NCBI GenBank assembly: GCA_937884755.1
Contig: CAKZYJ010000342.1
Span: forward strand, 1-40,315
DNA length: 40,315 nucleotides
Origin: an uncultured Flammeovirgaceae bacterium
GTDB lineage: Bacteria > Bacteroidota > Bacteroidia > Cytophagales > Cyclobacteriaceae
Direction: 5' to 3'
The notes under the pieces: generated by a model
What the model saw: the letters and a program-made list of their open reading frames with translations, nothing else
Databases searched by the model: none
Told to the model about the DNA's origin: nothing
Part shown: positions 1 to 7,380 of the stretch, one piece after another
How positions within the stretch are numbered: the stretch's first letter is position 1
Layout of the letters: each line of letters begins with the position of its first letter
Program-made: the position numbers and the translations under genes

Positions 1-60
1 GTACTATTGGCGCTATTGTGGCCCACTCTGCGGTTCCATCATGTTGTTGATGGCCGTTGT

Positions 61-852
61 TTAAACTCCAACTCTAACCCTTTCGTCATTTTTGGCCGTA
101 CCGGCTGACCCACTCTTAGTGGTAATTAACACGACTCCGTTAGCCCCTCTGGCTCCGTAGATAGCCGTGGAGGAGGCGTCCTTCAGAATTACAATATTCT
201 CAATATCGTTGGGATTGATAGAGGCTAGCGGATTAGCGCTTCGTCCACCATTGTCAAAATCGGTAGTACTTATTTCTCCGTTTCCGGAGGTGATCGGAAT
301 ACCATCAATTACGTACAGTGGTTCGTTAGAAGCATTGATAGAGCCTATACCCCGAATTCGGATTGACATCCCGGCACCGGGAGCACCATCGTTCGCTAGT
401 ACCTGCACTCCGGGGGCGCTACCTTGTAGAGCATCCTGAAACGAGGGAGCCGGAACTTGCTTCAGTTGTTCGGAGTCTACTACGTTGATGGCACCGGTAA
501 GCTCTTCCTTACGCTTGGTACCGTACCCGACTACGATTACCTCCGAAAGTTGGGTCAGATCAGGCAATAAGGTGATGTCAATAGTAGATTGATTGCCCAC
601 TGTTACTTCCTCAGTTTCGTAGCCTAGAAACGAGTATACCAGCACAGCATCGCTTCCATTGACACGTAGATTGTAGTTTCCGTCAATATCACTGACGGTA
701 CCGGTAGTAGTATTCTTAACAAAGATACTTACACCGGGAAGACCTGTTCCGTCTTCGCCGAGGACTTTCCCCGACACGGTGCTTTGCTGCGCACTGGCAC
801 CGAAGACTACCAGCACTAACAAAGCTAAAATCATCGATAGATGTTTTCTCAT
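61..852 (-). pseudogene. Truncated SusC/RagA-type TonB-dependent receptor, N-terminal part only
   Basis: Outer-membrane receptor fragment of the SusC/RagA class, which normally imports glycans or peptides with a SusD lipoprotein. The 263 residues show a signal peptide (about 1-22, ending ASA-QQ), a carboxypeptidase-regulatory-like beta domain (about 23-105), then the SusC plug with VIVVGYGTKRKEELTGAI, LQGSAPGVQV, IRIRGIGSINASNEPLYVID, DIENIVILKDASSTAIYG and GANGVVLITTKSG. A TAA follows 17 residues after that last motif, just where the roughly 700-residue beta-barrel should begin. Family members are usually about 1000 residues. None of the three minus-strand frames in the last 60 bases reads as barrel sequence. 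I therefore read it as truncated by a frameshift, deletion or insertion, though the window edge hides what lies beyond. No SusD partner is visible. The domain calls are secure; the pseudogene status is less so. Confidence 0.72.
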
Positions 853-1108
853 AACGATAAGGTTTGTAGATTAAAGATTACTTTATAAAAGAAGCCTAAA
901 AATAGGCAAAAATGTGTGATTTACTCAAAAAGCTGAGTTCTTAATAAGTAGCTTTTTCCGAGAACAAATGATTATTCCAAAATGTTTATAAAAACAAAAT
1001 ATTATTTTGTTTAACCAGCAACTGCTTTAAAGATGTAATGTAAGAAAAGCGTATCGGTTTTTCACTTTTGACGTCTGTAAGACAAATACAGGGTTGATTT
1101 CATAGCAT
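853..1108. other. AT-rich spacer upstream of the SusC fragment
   Basis: This non-coding stretch lies between the start of the SusC fragment and the terminator of the downstream-facing oxygenase gene. It is clearly AT-rich, particularly around 960-1020. It presumably holds the promoter of the minus-strand SusC fragment. I found no clear TAnnTTTG box and no open frame worth reporting. Confidence 0.4.
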
Positions 1109-1141
1109 AAAAAAGAGCCACAATAATATTATTGCAGCTCT
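1109..1141 (-). terminator. Rho-independent terminator of the oxygenase gene
   Basis: Read on the minus strand, AGAGCTGCAATAAT pairs along its full length with ATTATTGTGGCTCT (two G-U pairs) and is followed by a run of six T. It sits 26 bases past the stop codon of the gene at 1167-2114. Confidence 0.8.
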
Positions 1142-1166
1142 GTGTTTCTTCCTCGCTCTCAATAAC

Positions 1167-2114
1167 CTACCATCTATCTAATCCTAGCAGTTTTCTACCT
1201 AACGGTGACAGGTTGGCAGTATCGTATTTTGTCCGCTCCCATCCTCTAGGGTCGCCGGGGAAAGCGTAGCCTTCGGGGGCACGGCGTTCTCGCCAGGACG
1301 AAATGCGCCACTGTCGCCGCTCTTCATTATGTTCTTCGGCAGGCATCATAGAAATGTACTGGGCAATTCTTATCTTATCCTTACTATTGTTGGGGCGAAT
1401 GCCGTGAGGCTCGGTGCTATTAAAGATTAAAAGGTCACCGGCTTGCAGTGGTACTTTTACAATTTCAAATCCGCTTACATCTGGCTGGAAATGATTACGG
1501 TCAGCGGGTTGCGTTAATTTCCAGGTATCGTAGGTGCGGTAGAGTTCAGGTACGCACTGAAAGCCGCCCATGTTTTCATCAGTCTGGTCGGCTAGTGCTA
1601 GTACTCCCTGTACATTCTGCGGTTTGGTTTCCGGATCATAGTCCCAGTGGATAAAACCTTTGGTCTCGAAGCCAGGGCGGTTAGGAAAATTCAGATTGGC
1701 CCGGTCAATGGTGACCCAAAGCTTTTCAGTACCCCAAATGTCGGCAAACGCCTGGTGTACCTTCGGGTACTGCCGGTTATCCCATAGGTACTGATGGTTG
1801 TATACCTCCACCATGCCAGTATTAGTCAGTTCCTTCATTTTCATTTCGGCCCGGGGCGGGGCGTACCAAGTTTCGGGGTTATTCGGGTCTTTTTCCTCAA
1901 ATTCCCACAGGAAATTAGCTAACCGTTTTACCTGCTCCTGAGGAACTGCATTTTTGACGACTATATAGCCGTTCTCAATCCAGAATTGCCAGTCTTCTTC
2001 ACTGAGTACCTGTAAAGGCTTACCGTTGCTGCGGTCATTCAGCTTAATCTGACTACTAATGGCGGTAGAGGGGTTGCCCGGAATATCTTTATGGGCGTTG
2101 GTGGTCTCAATCAT
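1167..2114 (-). CDS. Phytanoyl-CoA dioxygenase (PhyH) family Fe(II)/2-oxoglutarate oxygenase
   Basis: A cytosolic non-haem iron oxygenase of the PhyH family, whose members hydroxylate small molecules or lipids using 2-oxoglutarate and O2. The 315-residue protein has the iron-binding facial triad: His156 and Asp158 in FIHWDYD, and the distal His237 in EPHGIRPNN. Arg249 (KIRIAQY) is the expected 2-oxoglutarate anchor, and the double-stranded beta-helix spans about 45-260. There is no signal peptide. The C-terminal 50 residues (ERRQWRISSWRERRAPEG, then PGDPRGWE) are basic and aromatic and lie outside the core fold. The gene is divergent from an AraC regulator at 2342, a layout typical of a local regulator and its target. 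The substrate cannot be read from the sequence. Family assignment is strong; function is open. Confidence 0.88.
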   Translation of the reverse strand: MIETTNAHKDIPGNPSTAISSQIKLNDRSNGKPLQVLSEEDWQFWIENGYIVVKNAVPQEQVKRLANFLWEFEEKDPNNPETWYAPPRAEMKMKELTNTGMVEVYNHQYLWDNRQYPKVHQAFADIWGTEKLWVTIDRANLNFPNRPGFETKGFIHWDYDPETKPQNVQGVLALADQTDENMGGFQCVPELYRTYDTWKLTQPADRNHFQPDVSGFEIVKVPLQAGDLLIFNSTEPHGIRPNNSKDKIRIAQYISMMPAEEHNEERRQWRISSWRERRAPEGYAFPGDPRGWERTKYDTANLSPLGRKLLGLDRW

Positions 2115-2214
2115 GGTGTTACTATGTTTTGGTGTTAGAGTGTTATTGTGTTTGGGTGTTCATGTCTGACAATCTAACATATCTGAACACATGAGTACTT
2201 CAACACACAAACAC
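2115..2214. repeat. Imperfect inverted repeat of GTGTT words
   Basis: The left arm is a run of near-heptads built on GTGTT (GTGTTAGAGTGTT, then GTGTTTGGGTGTT). The right arm, ending at 2214, is built on the complement AACAC (CAACACACAAACAC). The two could fold into one long imperfect hairpin between the oxygenase and AraC genes. A sister copy lies on the other side of the AraC gene. Confidence 0.6.
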
Positions 2215-2341
2215 TTTTATCTTTACAAAGATACCCTATCCCTCCTTCTAGCTTTTTATCCTAATTGACAATCATTTGTTCTGTGTTGACATTTTTTGAT
2301 AAATTCTAATTAAAAATATGTATTAATAGGAAATTACGGTC

Positions 2342-3187
2342 ATGAAAATTCAGAAGGAGGTGGTTTTACCTGATCCTAATCAGTCGTTTAAGCTGTTTGA
2401 ACCACGACTGCGGAATTACTTTTTCTGGCACTATCACCCGGAGTACGAACTGGTATATGTGGAGGCCGCTACGGGTATTCGTCACGTAGGTCAGCACGTC
2501 TCCAGTTATGTGGGCAGCGATTTAGTGCTAATTGGGTCTAACATTCCGCACCTGAACTTTGACTACGGATTAAAAACCGATTATAAACAGATCGTAGTGC
2601 AGCTAAGAAACCCATTTCTGGGTGATGCTTTTCAGAAAACTCCAGAGTTCGACCGTATTCGCCGGTTGCTCGATCGGTCGTATCAGGGATTATCGTTTGC
2701 TGGTGAAACCAAAAGAAAGGTAGCCGAGCAACTTCGGTATATGCGTAAGCTCAATCACTTTGAACAGCTTCTACAACTCTTGAAAGTGTTTCAAACCCTT
2801 GCTGATTCAGACGAGGTGACTGAACTTAATGACCGGGACACCAGCGTGAAACTATTTATGAATGACAAAATCCGGATGACCGCTGTATACAATTACATCC
2901 ATGAACATTATAATGAGCAGCCCGACGTAAACAAGATTGCCCAACAGGTATACCTCAGTACCGCGGCCTTTTGCCGTTACTTTAAAAAGCAGACCAACAT
3001 GACTTTCACTGACTTTGTGAATCAGTACCGTATTACCCAGTCCAAAACGCTGTTACTTCAGGGTAAAAGCGTATCGGAGGTCTGCTACGAAGTAGGTTTT
3101 GAGAGTCTATCTTACTTCAGCAAACTCTTCAAAAAAATTGCCGGGATGAATGCTTCGGATTTTCAGAAAAAATACGGGGTGCTTTAG
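2342..3187 (+). CDS. AraC family transcriptional regulator
   Basis: A DNA-binding regulator of 281 residues. The N-terminal half is a cupin-like sensing domain: WHYHPEYELVYVEAATG at about 28-44, then GSDLVLIGSNIPH at about 59-71. The C-terminal 100 residues carry the two helix-turn-helix motifs of AraC proteins (VNKIAQQVYLSTAAFCRYFK and then VSEVCYEVGFESLSYFSKLF, with the KKYGVL end). It is a single-gene unit, divergent from the PhyH oxygenase across a 227-bp spacer. The inferred role is ligand-dependent control of that oxygenase, itself, or both. The effector is unknown. GTGTT-word inverted repeats flank the gene on both sides. Confidence 0.9.
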   Translation: MKIQKEVVLPDPNQSFKLFEPRLRNYFFWHYHPEYELVYVEAATGIRHVGQHVSSYVGSDLVLIGSNIPHLNFDYGLKTDYKQIVVQLRNPFLGDAFQKTPEFDRIRRLLDRSYQGLSFAGETKRKVAEQLRYMRKLNHFEQLLQLLKVFQTLADSDEVTELNDRDTSVKLFMNDKIRMTAVYNYIHEHYNEQPDVNKIAQQVYLSTAAFCRYFKKQTNMTFTDFVNQYRITQSKTLLLQGKSVSEVCYEVGFESLSYFSKLFKKIAGMNASDFQKKYGVL

Positions 3188-3318
3188 TGTTTTGGTGTTG
3201 CTGTGTTAAGGTGCGATTGTGTTAGAGTGTTAGAAAGCTCATGTATGTCTTCTCAGAAGCATACGACTACTACATAGTAATTACTCAAACACCATAGCAC
3301 TAGAGCACTATAGTACTT
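3187..3318. repeat. Second GTGTT/AACAC inverted word repeat
   Basis: It begins at the AraC stop codon with GTGTTTTGGTGTTGCTGTG and GTGTTAGAGTGTTAG. It ends with the complementary words CAAACACCATAGCAC and TAGAGCACTATAG. It has the same word structure as the repeat at 2115-2214, with a different loop. It also fills most of the spacer ahead of the PadR gene. Confidence 0.55.
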
Positions 3319-3375
3319 TGAAAATTGATTTATATAAACTACATTTAGGAAATATATAAATGCATTGGTTTAGCT

Positions 3376-3705
3376 ATGGCAAAAGTTCAGCTGGGAGAAT
3401 TTGAGGAAATTGTGCTGCTCACGGTAGCGGTACTGTACGACGAAGCCTACGGAGTAGCCATTAAGCGAGAGATTGAGGAGCGGCTAGACCGTTCCGTAAG
3501 CGTAGGGGCCTTACAGTCTGCGTTGCGGCGAATGGAGACGAAGGGATTTTTAAAATCCCGCCTGGGTGAAGCCACCCAGGTGCGAGGCGGTAAGCGCAAG
3601 CGATTTTTTACCGTCACCCCTTACGGCAAACAAGCTTTAACCGAAGTACGGGATGCTCGCCTACAACTCTGGCAGTCTATTCCTAAAATGGCCTTTGACT
3701 TTTAA
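3376..3705 (+). CDS. PadR family transcriptional regulator
   Basis: A small winged-helix repressor of 109 residues covering almost only the PadR domain: LGEFEEIVLLTVAVLYDEAYGVAIKREIEER, then SVGALQSALRRMETKGFLKSR, then the wing GGKRKRFFTVTPYGKQAL. PadR proteins usually respond to a toxic ligand or membrane stress. It lies 9 bp upstream of an ABC permease that carries the PadR-associated N-terminal prefix, so the two almost certainly share a transcript and the repressor likely controls it. Start chosen at ATG 3376, which opens directly on the conserved domain. Confidence 0.9.
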   Translation: MAKVQLGEFEEIVLLTVAVLYDEAYGVAIKREIEERLDRSVSVGALQSALRRMETKGFLKSRLGEATQVRGGKRKRFFTVTPYGKQALTEVRDARLQLWQSIPKMAFDF

Positions 3706-3714
3706 TCAATCCTT

Positions 3715-6330
3715 ATGAACAAGCAGTATCCGCCTCGTTGGGCACAACGTTTTTTTCGCTGGTTCTGCCATCCGGCCTACTATGAAGATTTAGCGGGTGA
3801 TTTAGCTGAACTGTACGACGAACGAGTACAGCAAGATGGTATTCGGCCAGCCCGGTGGAAGTATATACGCGATGTACTGCTACTGTTTCGCCCGTCTATT
3901 ATTCGCCCACTTTACACCTACTCAATCCTAATCCATCCCGCTATGTTTCGTAACTATCTAAAAGTGAGCCTTCGCAACCTATGGAAATACAAAAGCTATG
4001 CTTTACTCAATATTTTTGGGCTGGCCATTGGCATTGCTGCGGCTATCGTTTTATTTCTAATTGTCCGCTACGAGCAGTCATTCGATACTTTTCATGCTGA
4101 ACATGAGCAGGTCTATCGGCTGGGACAACAAGAAACCAAAGAAGGTAAATTAGATACTTACGACACTACTCCTGTCCCAGTCGTCCCAACACTGTTAGAA
4201 GAGATTCCTGAAGTAGTAAGTGGTACCCGCTTCTTTGCACCAAATAATATCCGATTAGGCTATCGGGATAATGTAGTAAATCCAGAGGTGCATTTTGTGG
4301 ATTCGGGGTTTGTAGATGTATTCGACTTTGAAACCATCGCTGGTGATCTGGCCTTCACCCTAAAAACGGAGAATTACATTGTTCTCACTCAATCACTAAC
4401 TGAGAAGCTATTCGGAAATATTGATCCGGTTGGTAAAACGTTGGAAGTAGTGAATGGCGAGCAGCAATATATGGTAGGAGCAGTACTGGATGACCCTCCG
4501 GCTAATTCATCCTTGCAGTTTGAAGCACTATTGCCCTGGAATAATGCTCCCGACTGGATTACTAAAGAAGCTACCTGGTATGATACTTTTATGACCGGCT
4601 ACATTAAGCTGACCGATCAGACTAACCCCACAATACTATCTGAAAAATTACTGGCATTTAAAGACCGTCACTATGTAAACGAGCGAGCTGCTAATATTCA
4701 ACTTCACCTACGCCCACTGGCCGAATTACGAGCTTTCGATACTGAAAATAGGCCGGTAATCACGCTACTGAGTATTATCGCTGTTATCACGCTAGTTATT
4801 GCCAGCGTTAATTTTACGAACCTGGCTACGGCTCAATCGTTACTGCGGACGCGAGAGATTGGGGTGAGAAAAGCAATTGGTTCCCTACGTAGCCAACTAG
4901 CGGCTCAGTTCTTGACCGAATCGATAGTGACTTGCCTATTTGCCTTAGTAATAGGAATACTGCTAGTGCATCTGGTTTTACCTCGTTTTAATCAGCACTT
5001 TGATCTGGACTTAACTTTCCGCTACTGGCAGAATCTGCCATTGTTAGGAACGCTATTGGCTATCGGGTTAATCACAGGATTGTTGTCGGGTGCTTATCCA
5101 GCAACTTTTGTTTCTCGCCTTTCGCCAGTTACATCTCTTAAAGGAGCTAATAAATTCCGTTCATCCGGACGTTTGTTTCAGCGAGGACTGATTGTGGTAC
5201 AGTATACTGCTTCTATTCTACTAATTGCTGGAACACTCGTGATCTGGCGGCAAATTCAGTTTATGAAATCCCAAGATCTGAATTTTGATGAAGAAAATGT
5301 GGTGGCCTTTTCACTGCGGTACGAACATTACGATTTTCAGAGCGAAGAGCAAGCCAAATCAGCGATTAAGACTATGATAGATCGACTGAAAAATGAGAGT
5401 GTAGTCACCGCTATTACGTTTGCAGAGAAAATGCCGGGTCGCTACATTCGCAACTACAATAGTTTCTACGATCAGGAAAATCGCGACCAAGACCCCGTTA
5501 GTCTACGTCAGCTATTTGTAGGAAACCAGTTTTTTGAAACACTAGGAATGGATGCAATAATGGGGCAACTGCCTTCTCCTGAATTAGCTCCTGATAGTGG
5601 CTTGGCCGTGGTTATTAACGAGACGGCACTTAGAGCATTTGGTTGGTACGACATTGAAGATAAGAACTTAATTCCAGGCGGAGAGAAGACTTCTTATCCA
5701 GTGATTGGGGTCGTGGAAGATTACCACTATCAGTCATTAGAAGCACCTATTCAGCCCCTAATTCACTTTTATTATCCTGGTGATGAATATTATTACGGAG
5801 AAATAGCGGTTCGGCTGCAACCGGGCCGCACAGCCGAGGGTTTGGAAGTGTTAGAGTCAGCCTATCAGTCACTTGAGCCGTTTGAGCCGTTCAGCTATTA
5901 CTTTTTGGACGAAGAATTCGATAAAATGTACCGAGTGCAGGAACGGTTAGGATTAACTGCTTCCCTTTTTGCCGGGATTGCGGTAGTGTTAGCTTCGCTA
6001 GGTTTATTAGGGCTAGCTGCCTTCGCAACCCGACAACGTCGTAAAGAAGTAGGAGTACGGAAAGTACTAGGTGCGTCCGTCGGCCAGATCATTGTACTAC
6101 TCTCCCGCAACTTTGCCGGATTGGTTATCATTGCTTTCGTAGTAGCCTGTCCACTAGTGTATTACAGCGCCGACCGTTTCTTACAAGATTTTGCCTATCG
6201 CATTAGTTTAGGAGTTGATATTTTTCTGATTGCCGGAATTATCGCCTTCGTTATTGCTGGAATAAGTGTAAGCCTGCAAGCTACCCGCGCAGCATCGGTC
6301 AATCCGGTAAACTCACTGCGGGATGAATAG
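3715..6330 (+). CDS. ABC transporter permease, MacB/FtsX type with PadR-linked prefix domain
   Basis: An inner-membrane permease of 871 residues. The first about 65 residues (PPRWAQRFFRWFCHPAYYED, then DLAELYDERV) match the short cytosolic 'permease prefix' found on FtsX-type permeases paired with PadR genes. Then come a transmembrane helix (about 95-118), a MacB-like periplasmic domain, an FtsX block around 340-480 with REIGVRKAIGSLRSQL, a second periplasmic domain, and a C-terminal FtsX block with KEVGVRKVLGASVGQI and three helices. The closing motif ASVNPVNSLRDE is the usual C-terminus of this family. It is about 70 residues longer than the four permeases at 30-40 kb because of the prefix. 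No ATPase is adjacent. Substrate unknown. Confidence 0.9.
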   Translation: MNKQYPPRWAQRFFRWFCHPAYYEDLAGDLAELYDERVQQDGIRPARWKYIRDVLLLFRPSIIRPLYTYSILIHPAMFRNYLKVSLRNLWKYKSYALLNIFGLAIGIAAAIVLFLIVRYEQSFDTFHAEHEQVYRLGQQETKEGKLDTYDTTPVPVVPTLLEEIPEVVSGTRFFAPNNIRLGYRDNVVNPEVHFVDSGFVDVFDFETIAGDLAFTLKTENYIVLTQSLTEKLFGNIDPVGKTLEVVNGEQQYMVGAVLDDPPANSSLQFEALLPWNNAPDWITKEATWYDTFMTGYIKLTDQTNPTILSEKLLAFKDRHYVNERAANIQLHLRPLAELRAFDTENRPVITLLSIIAVITLVIASVNFTNLATAQSLLRTREIGVRKAIGSLRSQLAAQFLTESIVTCLFALVIGILLVHLVLPRFNQHFDLDLTFRYWQNLPLLGTLLAIGLITGLLSGAYPATFVSRLSPVTSLKGANKFRSSGRLFQRGLIVVQYTASILLIAGTLVIWRQIQFMKSQDLNFDEENVVAFSLRYEHYDFQSEEQAKSAIKTMIDRLKNESVVTAITFAEKMPGRYIRNYNSFYDQENRDQDPVSLRQLFVGNQFFETLGMDAIMGQLPSPELAPDSGLAVVINETALRAFGWYDIEDKNLIPGGEKTSYPVIGVVEDYHYQSLEAPIQPLIHFYYPGDEYYYGEIAVRLQPGRTAEGLEVLESAYQSLEPFEPFSYYFLDEEFDKMYRVQERLGLTASLFAGIAVVLASLGLLGLAAFATRQRRKEVGVRKVLGASVGQIIVLLSRNFAGLVIIAFVVACPLVYYSADRFLQDFAYRISLGVDIFLIAGIIAFVIAGISVSLQATRAASVNPVNSLRDE

Positions 6331-6342
6331 TAAATGATAACG

Positions 6343-6424
6343 AGCGAAGGAATCTCTTGATAGAAAGAAACTAATTTTCTTACTACTGAAGATTCCTTCA
6401 TTCACTGCCACTCCCTTGGAATGA
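6343..6424. repeat. Inverted repeat with GAAGGAATCT arms
   Basis: GAAGGAATCT (starting 6345) and AGATTCCTTC are a perfect 10-bp inverted pair about 35 bp apart. The inner sequence also pairs in part (AGAAA against TTTCT), and a tail carries GGAATGACA. There is no T-run after it, so it is not an obvious terminator. It looks like a dispersed intergenic repeat of the kind common in Bacteroidota. Confidence 0.5.
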
Positions 6425-6445
6425 CACCAATAAAAAAATAGCACA

Positions 6446-7285
6446 ATGAAAAGAGGAATAGTCGGTTCAATTGTCATGATACTATTCGCCAATATGGTGT
6501 TAGGGCAAACCGTCAGTGGCGTAGTGCTGGATTCCACTACGCAATCACCGATGGCTTATGTTCATATTGGTGTGTTAGGTAAAAACCTGGGAGTAATCTC
6601 TCGTGATGACGGCACGTTCCAAATTGACTTGAGCGAAGCCGATTCTCAGGATAAACTAACCTTCTCTAGCGTTGGCTACCATACTCAACACGTTCCTCAG
6701 TCCAGTTGGAAATCAGCCCCATTGAAAGTGTACCTATCGCCCCGAATATTCACGCTGCGGGAAATAGTGGTAGAAGATTCTCGTTTGAGCGATCCGGTAA
6801 AGTTAGGGCGCTATCAGCCAACGAGAACTACTTCGGGGCAGAGCGGTTTACAAAAATTCGGTTGGGGTGGAGAATGGGGGCTGCGGATTTTCAGCGATGG
6901 TCAAACCTACCGAGTAACTGACATCAACTTTCACACCCGCTTCAACACCATGGACAGCGTGCTGTTTCGGATTAGTATTTACAGTGTAGAAGATAATTTG
7001 CCCGATAGCTCTTTGCTTCAGCAGGAGCTATTTGTGAAAAGTTACAAACGGGATAAATGGATTACCAAAGATATTTCCTCGCAACAGCTGATTATTGACC
7101 AAGACGTTATTGTCACCTTTGAGGTGGTACAGCTTTGGCGCAGCTCCAGTGGTAACAATGCACTGTTTTTCACCCACGGTAAAGGATATGATCGTGGAGG
7201 AACGTACACTCGAGCCTCCAGTTTGGCTCCCTGGACAACCAAAGGAATCCCAATCACGCTTTACATCACCGCTGAAGGGTATTAG
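6446..7285 (+). CDS. Exported protein with carboxypeptidase-regulatory-like domain
   Basis: A 279-residue protein with a clear signal peptide (about 1-20, hydrophobic GSIVMILFANMVLG then QTVSG). A CarboxypepD_reg-like beta domain follows (about 20-105: GVVLDSTTQSPMAYVHIGV, then DDGTFQIDL, FSSVGYHTQ and LREIVVED), the same fold that opens SusC receptors. The remaining about 170 residues look like an all-beta domain (WGGEWGLRIFSDGQTYRVTD and later GNNALFFTHGKGYDRGGTY) that I do not recognise as a named family. There is no plug or barrel, so it is not a truncated receptor. Likely periplasmic or surface-located. Downstream of the PadR-permease pair by 115 bp, with a repeat in the gap. Function unknown. 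Confidence 0.75.
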   Translation: MKRGIVGSIVMILFANMVLGQTVSGVVLDSTTQSPMAYVHIGVLGKNLGVISRDDGTFQIDLSEADSQDKLTFSSVGYHTQHVPQSSWKSAPLKVYLSPRIFTLREIVVEDSRLSDPVKLGRYQPTRTTSGQSGLQKFGWGGEWGLRIFSDGQTYRVTDINFHTRFNTMDSVLFRISIYSVEDNLPDSSLLQQELFVKSYKRDKWITKDISSQQLIIDQDVIVTFEVVQLWRSSSGNNALFFTHGKGYDRGGTYTRASSLAPWTTKGIPITLYITAEGY

Positions 7286-7380
7286 CTATTTTTTTATTTT
7301 TGTTCAACAATCTGAATTCCTTTCTACTTTTCCCTATCTTAGGTAAGCGAATACCTATTTCAACCCTCAACCCAGAAGTT

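Noticed and set aside
1-60. Possible mobile-element end at the left edge
   Set aside because: Sixty bases are too few. I saw no terminal inverted repeat or transposase motif.
167-439. 90-codon plus-strand frame opposite the SusC fragment
   Set aside because: It is antisense to conserved plug-domain sequence and is explained as a shadow of that coding region.
7300-7380. Upstream ATG extending the SDHY-repeat protein by 27 residues
   Set aside because: The extension would bury the signal peptide behind a non-conserved leader; ATG 7381 gives a normal exported N-terminus.
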